A program made the translations under genes and the position numbers. A model generated the notes under the pieces. It saw only the letters and a program-made list of their open reading frames with translations. It was not told the DNA's origin and ran no database searches. DNA of 64,000 bases, taken from Oceanospirillaceae bacterium (GTDB lineage: Bacteria; Pseudomonadota; Gammaproteobacteria; Pseudomonadales; Balneatricaceae). Of this stretch, positions 28,684 to 36,341 are shown in pieces; within the stretch, counting starts at the first letter, position 1, and every line of letters begins with the position of its first letter. The stretch spans positions 118,858-182,857 of the forward strand of contig JABXIM010000025.1 of assembly GCA_013373085.1 (NCBI GenBank). The letters run 5' to 3'.

Positions 28684-30024
28684 TTACCCCGGCAGGAACG
28701 CCTCGACGCAGAGCCCGCCAAGCTCTGAGATCCTGAACTCGAGGTGGCCGTCGTAGCTGGCGACCACCGCGGCGCAGATCGACAAACCCAGACCGTGTCC
28801 TTCGCCCTGTTCCTGCTCGTCGAGACGCAGCCCGCGCTGTGTCAGACGCTCGAGATCGGCCTCCTTCACGCCCGGGCCATCGTCCTCGACCCGCATGACC
28901 CAACCGCCGCTCCCGCGTTCGATACACAGGCATACCTGCGTGCAGGCATAACGCCAGCCATTATCGAGCAGATTGCCGAGCAGCTCGATCATGTCGTCGC
29001 GGTCGAACGGCATCGCCCCGTCCGGCAGCCGGCTCTGCAAGCGGATATCTCCGCGCCCCGAAAGCTCGAGCAGCCGGACCAGGTGCGGCACCTCTTCCGC
29101 CGGCACGAATTGCTGCCCGGGTGATGGTACTCCGGCGATACGGGCACGGCGCAACTCGCTGTCGATGCGCTGGCGCAGCTGGTCGTGCACCTCCCATAAC
29201 GACCGTCGCTGCGCCTCCTGCTCGCAATTTTCGGCCAGCCACTGCAGCCGCTGCAGTGGCCTTTTCAGTTCGTGGGCGAGATTGCCGAGCGCCGTTCGGG
29301 AACGCTGAATCTGCTCGCCGGAACGGTTGAGCCGTTGCCGAATCGCATCGACCAGCGGTTGCACCTCGGTCGGTACCCCGGACGGCAGCTCGGCGGCACT
29401 GCCGGCACTCTGCTCGGCCAGCGCCCGGCGCAGCGGTTCGAGCCGGGCGAAACCGCGACGCAGCACCAGCCCCTGCCAGAGCAGCAGCAACGGAATCGAC
29501 AGCAAGATCGGCACCAGGGCGTAAAGCTCGTAGCGATACTGAATCGAACGCAGCGGCGCGATATCCTCGGCGATCCAGAGGCTGAAGTCGGTATCGCCCT
29601 TGCGGAATCCCTGCTCCAGTATCAGCCAGTACTGATCCCTGACCGGAGGTTGCTGCTCGTAACTGCGACTCGCTCCCACCGGTAATGAGCGGGAGTCGAT
29701 CGTCAGGTCCCAGAGGGAACGGGAACGCAGTCGCTGGTCGCCGTACTGCAGCAGGAAATAATGCCCCGAACGGGCACGCTGGTAGACAAGGGGCAACGCC
29801 GTTTCGGTCAGCCGCCAACCGTCGCCCGCCGGTTGCACCGCCGCGATCAGGCTCTCGGCGTCGTGTTCGAGGCGGGAGCGGACGAAGTCCGCGGTCAGCG
29901 CATTGATCGCCAGATGCAGCAGCGCCAGCAGGATCCCGGATACCAGCAGCAGCACCAGCAACAGGCGGTGGCGGATCAGGCGCTCGAGGCTGCGCTCCCG
30001 CCCGCTGGACGAGAAATGCCTCAT
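28684..30024 (-). CDS. two-component sensor histidine kinase
   Basis: A 446-residue membrane kinase with two membrane helices (about 18-40 and 157-180) flanking a periplasmic sensor region. The H box is [12 protein letters not shown], the N box is [13 protein letters not shown], and the ATP-lid glycines are VEDDGPGV and GHGLGLSIC. It overlaps the response regulator gene by four bases. It is the distal gene of the cytochrome b/DUF1924/cytochrome c/PepSY run. It probably senses the redox or metal condition that calls for that electron-transfer system. PhoQ- or QseC-like sensors are the nearest types. Confidence 0.9.
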   Translation of the reverse strand: MRHFSSSGRERSLERLIRHRLLLVLLLVSGILLALLHLAINALTADFVRSRLEHDAESLIAAVQPAGDGWRLTETALPLVYQRARSGHYFLLQYGDQRLRSRSLWDLTIDSRSLPVGASRSYEQQPPVRDQYWLILEQGFRKGDTDFSLWIAEDIAPLRSIQYRYELYALVPILLSIPLLLLWQGLVLRRGFARLEPLRRALAEQSAGSAAELPSGVPTEVQPLVDAIRQRLNRSGEQIQRSRTALGNLAHELKRPLQRLQWLAENCEQEAQRRSLWEVHDQLRQRIDSELRRARIAGVPSPGQQFVPAEEVPHLVRLLELSGRGDIRLQSRLPDGAMPFDRDDMIELLGNLLDNGWRYACTQVCLCIERGSGGWVMRVEDDGPGVKEADLERLTQRGLRLDEQEQGEGHGLGLSICAAVVASYDGHLEFRISELGGLCVEAFLPG

Positions 30025-30701
30025 ACCGGCTCCCGCCGGTCGATCAGGCAGTAGCCCTGGCCGCGACGGGTCTCGATCAGGTCACGGCCAAGCCGTTGCC
30101 GCAGGCGGTTGATATAGACCTCGATCACATTGCTGTCGCGCAGCTGCTCCTCTTCATAGACATGTTCGCTCAGCTCGGTCTTCGACAGTACCCGGCCGGC
30201 GTTGAGCATCAGGTAGCGCAGCAGGCGAAACTCGATGCCCGTCAGCGTCTGCCATTCGCCGTCGCGATCCTGCACCTGCTGGCGGTCGTTATCGAGGGTC
30301 AGGCCGGCGACGCTGAGCGTCGGGCTGGCCTGGCCATGGTTGCGGCGGATCAGCGCCTCGAGCCGCGCCAGCAGTTCCTCGACATGAAAAGGTTTGCCGA
30401 GGTAGTCGTCGGCGCCGGCCTTCAGGCCGTCGACCCGCTCGTGCCAGGCATCGCGGGCGGTCAGGATCAACACCGGCATGCCGCGTCCGGCGGCCCGCCA
30501 GTCCCGCAGCACTTCCAGTCCCGGCCGGCGCGGCAGGCCGAGGTCGAGAATCACGGCATCGAAATCCTCCTCCTGGCCGATAAAGGCCGCATCCTCACCG
30601 TCAGTGGCGACCTCGACGGCGAAGCCGGCCTTCTGCAGGCGTGGCTTCAATTCCTCCACCAGCGCCCGATCGTCCTCCACCAGCAACAGACGCATGCTCA
30701 C
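30021..30701 (-). CDS. OmpR/PhoB-family response regulator
   Basis: A 226-residue regulator. The receiver domain has the acidic pair EDD, the phospho-acceptor Asp in [14 protein letters not shown] and Lys in DDYLGKPF. The C-terminal winged helix includes [20 protein letters not shown] and ends with GQGYCLIDR. It pairs with the downstream kinase and likely controls the preceding cytochrome genes. [19 protein letters not shown] start makes ATG at 30701 secure. Confidence 0.92.
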   Translation of the reverse strand: MSMRLLLVEDDRALVEELKPRLQKAGFAVEVATDGEDAAFIGQEEDFDAVILDLGLPRRPGLEVLRDWRAAGRGMPVLILTARDAWHERVDGLKAGADDYLGKPFHVEELLARLEALIRRNHGQASPTLSVAGLTLDNDRQQVQDRDGEWQTLTGIEFRLLRYLMLNAGRVLSKTELSEHVYEEEQLRDSNVIEVYINRLRQRLGRDLIETRRGQGYCLIDRREPV

Positions 30702-30725
30702 ATCCTCCCGCCAACCCCTGGCCGC

Positions 30726-31040
30726 TCAGTCGTCGAACGACTCCTTGATCAACTCGCCGCTGCGGGCGTCGAGCTCGAACTCCCGTACCCGTCCATCCTC
30801 GCCCAGCACTTCGACCTCGTAGATCAGGCGACCACCCTTGTGCTCCAGCTCCAGGTCGAGCAGCTCGCCACGGAACCGTTCGCGATGCAGCGCCAGCAAC
30901 TGCTCGAGGGACAGCATTTCCCCCTGCTCCACCAGAGCCTGGGCCTCGTCCTGATCGACCCGGCCGTCGCCATGCGACAACGGCGCCGCCAGGCTAATCG
31001 TCCCAGCGACCAAAGCCGGGTATATCCACGGTATCTTCAT
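30726..31040 (-). CDS. PepSY domain protein
   Basis: A 104-residue periplasmic protein. The start at 31040 has GAGG eight bases upstream. A signal peptide (about 1-24) is followed by one PepSY repeat with the pattern LLDLELEHKGGRLIYEVEVL and RVREFELDARSGELI. PepSY proteins often lie beside two-component systems and cytochrome b561 genes and may modulate a sensor or a protease. It overlaps the dihaem cytochrome gene by 47 bases. Confidence 0.87.
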   Translation of the reverse strand: MKIPWIYPALVAGTISLAAPLSHGDGRVDQDEAQALVEQGEMLSLEQLLALHRERFRGELLDLELEHKGGRLIYEVEVLGEDGRVREFELDARSGELIKESFDD

Positions 31041-31581
31041 CAAATATACCTCGCTCGGCCGCACTGCCGTGGCAGGCCTGGCACTGGCCGAAGCTCTGCA
31101 CCTGAGCATCCTGACCGACCAGCCGGTCAGGCACCTCGTCGTGCTTGCCGCGGAACCAGGGCAACCCGGTGATCCGCAGCGGCGTATCACCGGACGCGAC
31201 CGCGCGCATGTAACGCGAGCCGGTATCCGCCGCATGCGCGTTGAGATAGTCGCTGATCTGCTGCGCCGTATCCGGCATCAGCGCGGCATTTTCGCCAAAG
31301 TGGTTGTCGAGCCCCGCCATGATCGCCTGCCAGCTTCGCGCCGGCAACATCTGTGCAGGATACGCCAGATGACAGGCCGCGCATTCCTCGCTGTATAGCG
31401 GGTCGGGCCGATACCCGATCGCATTCTCCCCGGAGCGGCCCTGATGCTCGTCCCGGTCGTCATCGGCCCAGGCACCATTCCCGGCGAAGAGACCCGCCAG
31501 CCCCAGGCCGCCCAACGATAAAGCGCCACCGATTGTCAGTACGCCCAACGTCCAGCGGATGCCATTCAACCATCGATTCAT
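30994..31581 (-). CDS. dihaem cytochrome c
   Basis: A 195-residue exported protein. The signal segment (about 8-39) is followed by two haem c sites, Cys67-x2-Cys70-His71 (CAACH) and Cys167-x2-Cys170-His171 (CQACH). This pattern and the neighbours match the dihaem cytochromes found with DUF1924 and cytochrome b561-type proteins. It should carry electrons in the periplasm, possibly from the membrane cytochrome b to an unknown acceptor. Confidence 0.9.
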   Translation of the reverse strand: MNRWLNGIRWTLGVLTIGGALSLGGLGLAGLFAGNGAWADDDRDEHQGRSGENAIGYRPDPLYSEECAACHLAYPAQMLPARSWQAIMAGLDNHFGENAALMPDTAQQISDYLNAHAADTGSRYMRAVASGDTPLRITGLPWFRGKHDEVPDRLVGQDAQVQSFGQCQACHGSAAERGIFDEDTVDIPGFGRWDD

Positions 31582-31596
31582 CTCGTCACCCTCGCC

Positions 31597-31992
31597 TTAA
31601 CGTTGCTGCAGCCAGATCAGCAGATTGCCCTTTTCCTGTGCCGAGCACTCCCGTCCCAGGGTCCAGTTGCAGTTTCGGTAAAACCACTTGTTCATCTGCT
31701 TTACATCGGTCAGGCGCTGAGGGTTGACGGAGGGCGCCATCGGCTCGATCGGCTTGCCGGTCCTCTGATGCCTGCCGACCGCCTCCGGGTCCGAGGTATG
31801 GCAGCTGGCGCAACTGCGCCCGTCGAACGTCTGTTGCCAGAATGCCGCTCCGGCATCAGCGTCAAAGGTCTCGATTCCCTGCTGCCGGTACTGCTGCAGA
31901 AGCTGCCGCACCGCTTCGGAGGCCATGGCGGAACCGGCCGCCGTCAACCCCAGCGCCAGGATCAAGCCCGCGACTTGGTGTTGTCTGCGCAT
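31597..31992 (-). CDS. DUF1924 monohaem protein
   Basis: A 131-residue periplasmic protein with a signal peptide (about 1-24), one haem c motif (Cys61-ASCH65) and the conserved ending with NWTLGRECSAQEKGNLLIWL. The two later cysteines (in FYRNC and GREC) may form a disulfide or a second ligand site. It lies between cytochrome b and the dihaem cytochrome and is expected to shuttle electrons between them. The start overlaps the 3' end of the cytochrome b gene by about 30 bases. Confidence 0.88.
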   Translation of the reverse strand: MRRQHQVAGLILALGLTAAGSAMASEAVRQLLQQYRQQGIETFDADAGAAFWQQTFDGRSCASCHTSDPEAVGRHQRTGKPIEPMAPSVNPQRLTDVKQMNKWFYRNCNWTLGRECSAQEKGNLLIWLQQR

Positions 31993-32594
31993 GCCCCACC
32001 CTCCTGCGGCGATTCAGGTTCCTGCTTGCGCCCGGAGATCATCGCCCGTACCAGGTTCTCGCGGTGCAGGAGGCTGCTGACCAGTACGCCACTGACATGC
32101 CCGAACACCAGCAACAGCATCAGGTTGGCGAAGAACTCGTGCACCTCCTTCACATCGTGCTCGGCAAAGCTGCCAAGCCAGGTCCCGGACAGCGGGCCAC
32201 TGCCATCAGCCCCCGCCAGCATCATCCCGGTCAGCGTCAGCGCCGCCAGCCCGATCAGCATCAGTACCACCATGGCGCCGCCGGCCGGGTTGTGGCCGAG
32301 ATAGTGGCGCGGATGTCGCGTCAGCAGCGATTTCAGATAGGCCCGGATCTCGCGCGGAGCGCGCACGAAATCGGTAAAGCGCGCATGCCGGGTACCGATC
32401 AGCCCCCAGATCACCCGGAAAGCCACCAGGCCGGCCACGGCATAGCCGGACCACTGGTGCACGCCCTGGAGTTCGTCTTCGGTGAGCCAGGCGAGCGTGA
32501 AAAAGGCCACCAGCGACCAGTGAAAAATGCGTACCAGCGGGTCCCAGACCGGGACCCCGCCGTTCGCAGTCTGTTTCGATGGAAAAGTGTTCAT
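31962..32594 (-). CDS. cytochrome b561-type membrane protein
   Basis: A 210-residue membrane cytochrome b. The start at 32594 has AGGAGA eight bases upstream; an ATG 39 bases earlier has none. Four helices carry haem-ligating His residues in RIFHWSLVAFF, GVHQWSGYAV and EVHEFFANLML. It probably takes electrons from quinol and passes them to the c-type cytochromes encoded downstream. It is the first gene of a six-gene run that ends with the two-component system. Confidence 0.88.
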   Translation of the reverse strand: MNTFPSKQTANGGVPVWDPLVRIFHWSLVAFFTLAWLTEDELQGVHQWSGYAVAGLVAFRVIWGLIGTRHARFTDFVRAPREIRAYLKSLLTRHPRHYLGHNPAGGAMVVLMLIGLAALTLTGMMLAGADGSGPLSGTWLGSFAEHDVKEVHEFFANLMLLLVFGHVSGVLVSSLLHRENLVRAMISGRKQEPESPQEGGACADNTKSRA

Positions 32595-32658
32595 TGCCGA
32601 TCTCCTCTTGCGTCGAAGATCAGCATGCCGCAAGGCAGTTAAAACGAAGCTTAAAATG

Positions 32659-32696
32659 GGGTTACGGGTTACGGGTTACGGGTTACGGGTTACGGG
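32659..32696. repeat. GGGTTAC heptamer tandem repeat
   Basis: Five exact head-to-tail copies of GGGTTAC plus a partial GGG. It lies about 30 bases before the 3' end of secB and 65 bases upstream of the cytochrome b start. Confidence 0.95.
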
Positions 32697-32727
32697 TCGA
32701 TATTGGGCGCCAGGCAATGGCTCGCGA

Positions 32728-33171
32728 TCAGGCCGACTGACGCTGCTTGTCGGCGTATAGCGCATCGAAATTGATTGGTGCCAGCAGCAGCGGCGGATAG
32801 CCCCCCTTGAGCAGAAGATGGTCCACGGTCTCGCGCAGGTAGGGAAACATGATCGCGGGACAGGCCGCCCCCAGGGCTTCGCGACAGCGTTCTTCGCCAA
32901 AGCCCTCGATCAGAAACAGCGCCGCCTGATCCACTTCGAGCACGAACGCCGGCTGTCCGGCATTCCGGGCCCTGATCTTCACGGACAGGACCACTTCATA
33001 GCGCCCGTTGTCGACCGCAGTGTGGCTGACGTTGAGATCCAGGCTGGTTTCGGGCTTCCAGTCCTGACCGAATACGACGGCGGCATCGGGCGAATCGAAA
33101 TTGCTCGCCTTCAGGTAGATCTTCTGCATCGAAAAGAAGGGCGCGGGATTGCCGTTCTTGTTACTCGCCAT
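32728..33171 (-). CDS. secB: SecB-type export chaperone
   Basis: A 147-residue SecB homologue. Family features are FSMQKIYLKASNFDSPDAA, QDWKPETSLDLNV, CPAIMFPYLRETVDHL and the end LLLAPINFDALYADKQ. SecB tetramers keep secretory proteins unfolded for SecA. The C-terminal tail is short. The gene lies just downstream of the acetone carboxylase gamma gene and in the same orientation, away from the grxC/gpsA neighbourhood usual for secB. It may therefore be a second, specialised copy serving this operon. Confidence 0.87.
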   Translation of the reverse strand: MASNKNGNPAPFFSMQKIYLKASNFDSPDAAVVFGQDWKPETSLDLNVSHTAVDNGRYEVVLSVKIRARNAGQPAFVLEVDQAALFLIEGFGEERCREALGAACPAIMFPYLRETVDHLLLKGGYPPLLLAPINFDALYADKQRQSA

Positions 33172-33255
33172 GATTTTATCCTCGGTTGTGCGCGAAGCCG
33201 GGGCAGGAAAGGGTCCTGACCCGGATTCGTTCTTTTTTTTGGTGGGGGGAGAGAT

Positions 33256-33286
33256 ATCAGGTCCCGACGCTGGGCCGGGACCTGAT
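33256..33286. repeat. stable hairpin after acxC
   Basis: A perfect 11-base-pair stem, ATCAGGTCCCG/CGGGACCTGAT, with a nine-base loop just 3' of the acxC stop codon. No T run follows on the minus strand, so it may protect the 3' end of the acx message instead of terminating it. Confidence 0.65.
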
Positions 33287-33296
33287 CGGGATGCCG

Positions 33297-33797
33297 TCAG
33301 GCGTTGACGGGCGCCGGCAGATCCAGCCAGTCGAAAAACGCCTTCAGGTCGGGCTGGAAGTCATGGATGACCGGATACCAGGGCGTCGGCGCCTCGACAT
33401 CGTGCATCGTGCCGCAGCTCGGGCAGTAGTATTCGCGATACACCTGCCAGCCGGTATCCGGCGCCATCAGTTTGGGATACACCTGCTGCATTTTTTCTTC
33501 ACTGTCGCGCACGTAGATCAGGGCATTCAGCTTCCAGTTCTTTTGGTAATCCCCGTACTCGTAGCCGCACTCGCATTTGGTCACCAGGCTTTTATCCTCA
33601 CCTGTTTCGGCGAGGAAAAGGTGCGGGCCCAGCGGCAGTATAATCCGGTCATCCCAGTCGACCTGTTCCTGCAATACGGAAATGTAATGGCTGTAACGCT
33701 CTTTATCCTTGGGCATCGACAGCATGCGATGCAGGGTATCCCAGTCCAGATCCCCTTTTACCAGGTCCGATACTTGCTTTTTGGTATATGTTGACAT
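33297..33797 (-). CDS. acxC: acetone carboxylase gamma subunit
   Basis: A 166-residue small subunit of the alpha2-beta2-gamma2 acetone carboxylase, which converts acetone and bicarbonate to acetoacetate at the cost of ATP. It carries two cysteine pairs, CECGYEYGDYQ and YYCPSCGTMHDVE, that could bind zinc, and the conserved ending PDLKAFFDWLDLP. It follows acxB after a 170-base spacer full of hairpins, which may set a different expression level from the large subunits. Confidence 0.93.
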   Translation of the reverse strand: MSTYTKKQVSDLVKGDLDWDTLHRMLSMPKDKERYSHYISVLQEQVDWDDRIILPLGPHLFLAETGEDKSLVTKCECGYEYGDYQKNWKLNALIYVRDSEEKMQQVYPKLMAPDTGWQVYREYYCPSCGTMHDVEAPTPWYPVIHDFQPDLKAFFDWLDLPAPVNA

Positions 33798-33849
33798 GAT
33801 AGGTCTCGCTCTTATTCTTTGAATTCCGGGAAGGTGCTTATTAACCAGG

Positions 33850-33956
33850 CTGACAAATAGGTTCCCTGCCTGTTTTGTCAGTCACGCCACAGATGAAGCA
33901 TCCCTGCTTCATGTATTAACCCGCCGGGTTAATAAAGGGATGCGTGGCGCATCCCT
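33850..33956. repeat. cluster of four stem-loops in the acxB-acxC spacer
   Basis: Successive inverted repeats are seen: CTGACAAA/TTTGTCAG (33850-33881, loop with TTCCCTG), ATGAAGC/GCTTCAT (33893-33912, loop ATCCCT), TATTAACCCG/CGGGTTAATA (33914-33934) and AGGGATGCG/CGCATCCCT (33936-33956). They may stabilise or cleave the acx message. The first two belong to a stem-loop family seen elsewhere in the window. Confidence 0.75.
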
Positions 33957-33970
33957 CCGGGCCCAAGCCT

Positions 33971-36304
33971 TTACTGCTCCGTCATGATGACCGGGTGCAC
34001 ATCGGGAAGCTCGCTCAGATCCATATGGTGCTTGGCGCCGAACATCGGAATGCCGAGGTCCTCCTCTTTCAAATCCCAGCCGGCCGGCAGATCCCAGAAT
34101 GTCTTGAACTCGCCCAGGAATTTCTCCGACAGGCGGAAGCTCGACGCGAACATCTGCTGCACCTGAAGCGATGCCTCCTTGTCGAGAATCTTCTGGCGTT
34201 CGTCTTCAATCCACTGCTGGGTCGGCTTGCCGCGGGCGATTCGCTCCCTGCGCACGTCGAGACGCCGTGCCGCCGTTTTCTGCCTGTCGACGGACCAGTC
34301 ACCCGCCTTGTTCTGCGAGATCACCACGCCGTAGACCTTTTCGGCAAACTCCGGCAGCAGGAAGTTCTGATTGAGGTCATCTTCGATCGCATCGGGATCC
34401 CGATCCAGGGGATCGCCGAAGCCGGGCCCGCCACGCAGGTAATTCAGATAGAGATCGCCGTTTTCGAAAATCGCTTCGGTGGTAATGCACTGCTTGTCGC
34501 GCTTGACCTGTGCATCGGCCCCGAGGTGCTTTTCGAACTCCCGCTCGCCGGGATCGCGATCCTTGCCCTGCGGCAGCGATTGTCCGTTCTGGATGCGTTC
34601 CAGCAGCCCGGTGTTGTGCGCCTCGAAGCGGTAGCCGGTCGCGGCCGGGTAGCCGCCCATCAGGCCCCAGTCGCTGTTCATGTAGCCATTGCCCATGAAG
34701 AACATGGTCCAGTCGGCCGAGCCCCAGACCATGCGCAGGGTCTCGAAGCCAAGGCCACCGCGGTACTTGCCGTAGCCGCCGGTATTGGTCTTGATGGTGC
34801 GGCCCATGTAGAGCAGCGGCTCGGCCAGCTCCCAGATCTCGATATCGCCCATATCGCCTTCGGGGTTCCAGATCGCGGCGGCATGGTTGAGGCCGTCCTT
34901 GACCGCGCAGGCGCCGGTGCCGCAGGCCGCGGTCTCGAAGCTGTTGACGGCGTGGATCTCGCCTTCCTGATTGATACCGCCGCCCTGCAGCCAGTTGCAG
35001 GGGTTGGAGTTGCCGGCATTGACCTCCTCCAGATAGCCGCGACCGAAATAGCTGCGGCTGATGCCCCGCCACAGCGAGCTCCAGGACGACACCAGGAAGT
35101 GCCAGGCATCGGCATGGGCCGTGCGACGGTCATCCGGATTGGTCCAGGTACCTTTCGGCAGCCGGAACTCGGTCGCGTAACGGGCACCGTCGTTGATACG
35201 CTCTGTGGGCACCAGCGACTGCGTCATCATGACCCAGATGCCGCTGGTGAAGGCGACGGGGTTGGCATTGTAGGTATGCCAGCCCCAGCGGCTGCAGCCC
35301 TCGAAATCCAGACGCCAGGTCGCATCCGGCTTGACCGTGATTTCGCAGGGCGCATGCATGATGGTATCGACCTTGGCGAAGGGCGACGGCACCACCACAT
35401 CCTCGTGGGAATAGGGTACGTCGACGAAGGCCACGGTGCGGATCTTGCCGGGTATGGTCATCGACCTGATGCGGCTGGTCAGGCCGCGACGACCGTCCTC
35501 GATCACTTCGGAGGCGAACTTTTCGTAGGCTTCGATACCCTCTTCGCGCACCGTTTCCTCGACTAGGTCGCGGATCATGTGGCAGCCGGCGATGCGGGTT
35601 TTCTCGTCCAGAATCCAGTATTTGGGCGTACGCACATTGCGCTGGCTTTCGTGCAGCCAGTCGCGCAACGGGGTATCGTTGACGCCGGTCTTGCGGCAGG
35701 TGATCTGGACGCCGTCGCCGAAACGCTGGATCTGGCCGTTGGACATCGATCCCGGGCCAACCGCACCCACATCGATGACATGGGTCACGCCGCCGACCCA
35801 GCCGATCAGGTTGCCCTCGTGGAATATCGGCACGATGGTGGCGATATCGCAGGGATGCACGTTGCCTATCTGGCAGTCGTTGTTGGTGAACATGTCGCCG
35901 GGATTGATGCCGGGGTTGGATTCCCAGTTGTTCTGGATCATGTATTTAATCGCGGCGCCCATGGTGCCGACATGAATAATGATCCCGGTGGAGGTGGCGA
36001 TACAGTCGCCGGCAACATTGTAGAGGGTAAAACACAGCTCCCCTTCCTGCTCGACGATCGGAGACGCGGCGATCTTCTTCGCCACTTCCCGGGAATTGAC
36101 GAGACCCGCTCTGAGCTTTGAAAAGATGCGCTCATAGCCGATCGGATCGCTCTCCTTGAATTCGAGCTTTTCCAATCCATCGTAAAAACCCGTTTCTTTC
36201 GTCCGCTGCAGCATCAGATTGCGATGATCGTTGAGCGTCAGTCCGCTTCGCAGCAGACTTGCCGGTTTCGTTTCTGAAGAAACAATGGTTTCTTGAATAG
36301 TCAT
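33971..36304 (-). CDS. acxB: acetone carboxylase alpha subunit (HyuB-like)
   Basis: A 777-residue protein of the hydantoinase B/oxoprolinase family and the length expected for the acetone carboxylase alpha subunit. It contains IIHVGTMGAAIKYMIQNN, GDMFTNNDCQIGNVHPCD, which is the metal-binding region of the family, and GGPGFGDPLDRDPDAIEDDL near the C-terminus. In acetone carboxylase this subunit holds the metal site where carboxylation of phosphoenol-acetone is completed. It lies 37 bases after acxA in the same operon. Confidence 0.94.
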   Translation of the reverse strand: MTIQETIVSSETKPASLLRSGLTLNDHRNLMLQRTKETGFYDGLEKLEFKESDPIGYERIFSKLRAGLVNSREVAKKIAASPIVEQEGELCFTLYNVAGDCIATSTGIIIHVGTMGAAIKYMIQNNWESNPGINPGDMFTNNDCQIGNVHPCDIATIVPIFHEGNLIGWVGGVTHVIDVGAVGPGSMSNGQIQRFGDGVQITCRKTGVNDTPLRDWLHESQRNVRTPKYWILDEKTRIAGCHMIRDLVEETVREEGIEAYEKFASEVIEDGRRGLTSRIRSMTIPGKIRTVAFVDVPYSHEDVVVPSPFAKVDTIMHAPCEITVKPDATWRLDFEGCSRWGWHTYNANPVAFTSGIWVMMTQSLVPTERINDGARYATEFRLPKGTWTNPDDRRTAHADAWHFLVSSWSSLWRGISRSYFGRGYLEEVNAGNSNPCNWLQGGGINQEGEIHAVNSFETAACGTGACAVKDGLNHAAAIWNPEGDMGDIEIWELAEPLLYMGRTIKTNTGGYGKYRGGLGFETLRMVWGSADWTMFFMGNGYMNSDWGLMGGYPAATGYRFEAHNTGLLERIQNGQSLPQGKDRDPGEREFEKHLGADAQVKRDKQCITTEAIFENGDLYLNYLRGGPGFGDPLDRDPDAIEDDLNQNFLLPEFAEKVYGVVISQNKAGDWSVDRQKTAARRLDVRRERIARGKPTQQWIEDERQKILDKEASLQVQQMFASSFRLSEKFLGEFKTFWDLPAGWDLKEEDLGIPMFGAKHHMDLSELPDVHPVIMTEQ

Positions 36305-36341
36305 GGGTATTCCTCTAACTGTTATATTTATTCTCGAAGGT

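Noticed and set aside
32659..32696. GGGTTAC array as a telomere-like or CRISPR-type element
   Set aside because: The unit is only seven bases, has no spacers, and lies inside a chromosome with genes on both sides; a simple tandem repeat explains it.
33256..33286. Hairpin after acxC as an intrinsic terminator
   Set aside because: On the coding (minus) strand no T run follows; the T run near 33230 lies on the wrong strand, so it is kept only as a stable hairpin.
33944..35566. A 540-codon plus-strand open frame opposite acxB
   Set aside because: acxB is certain on the minus strand; the frame is a codon-bias artefact.
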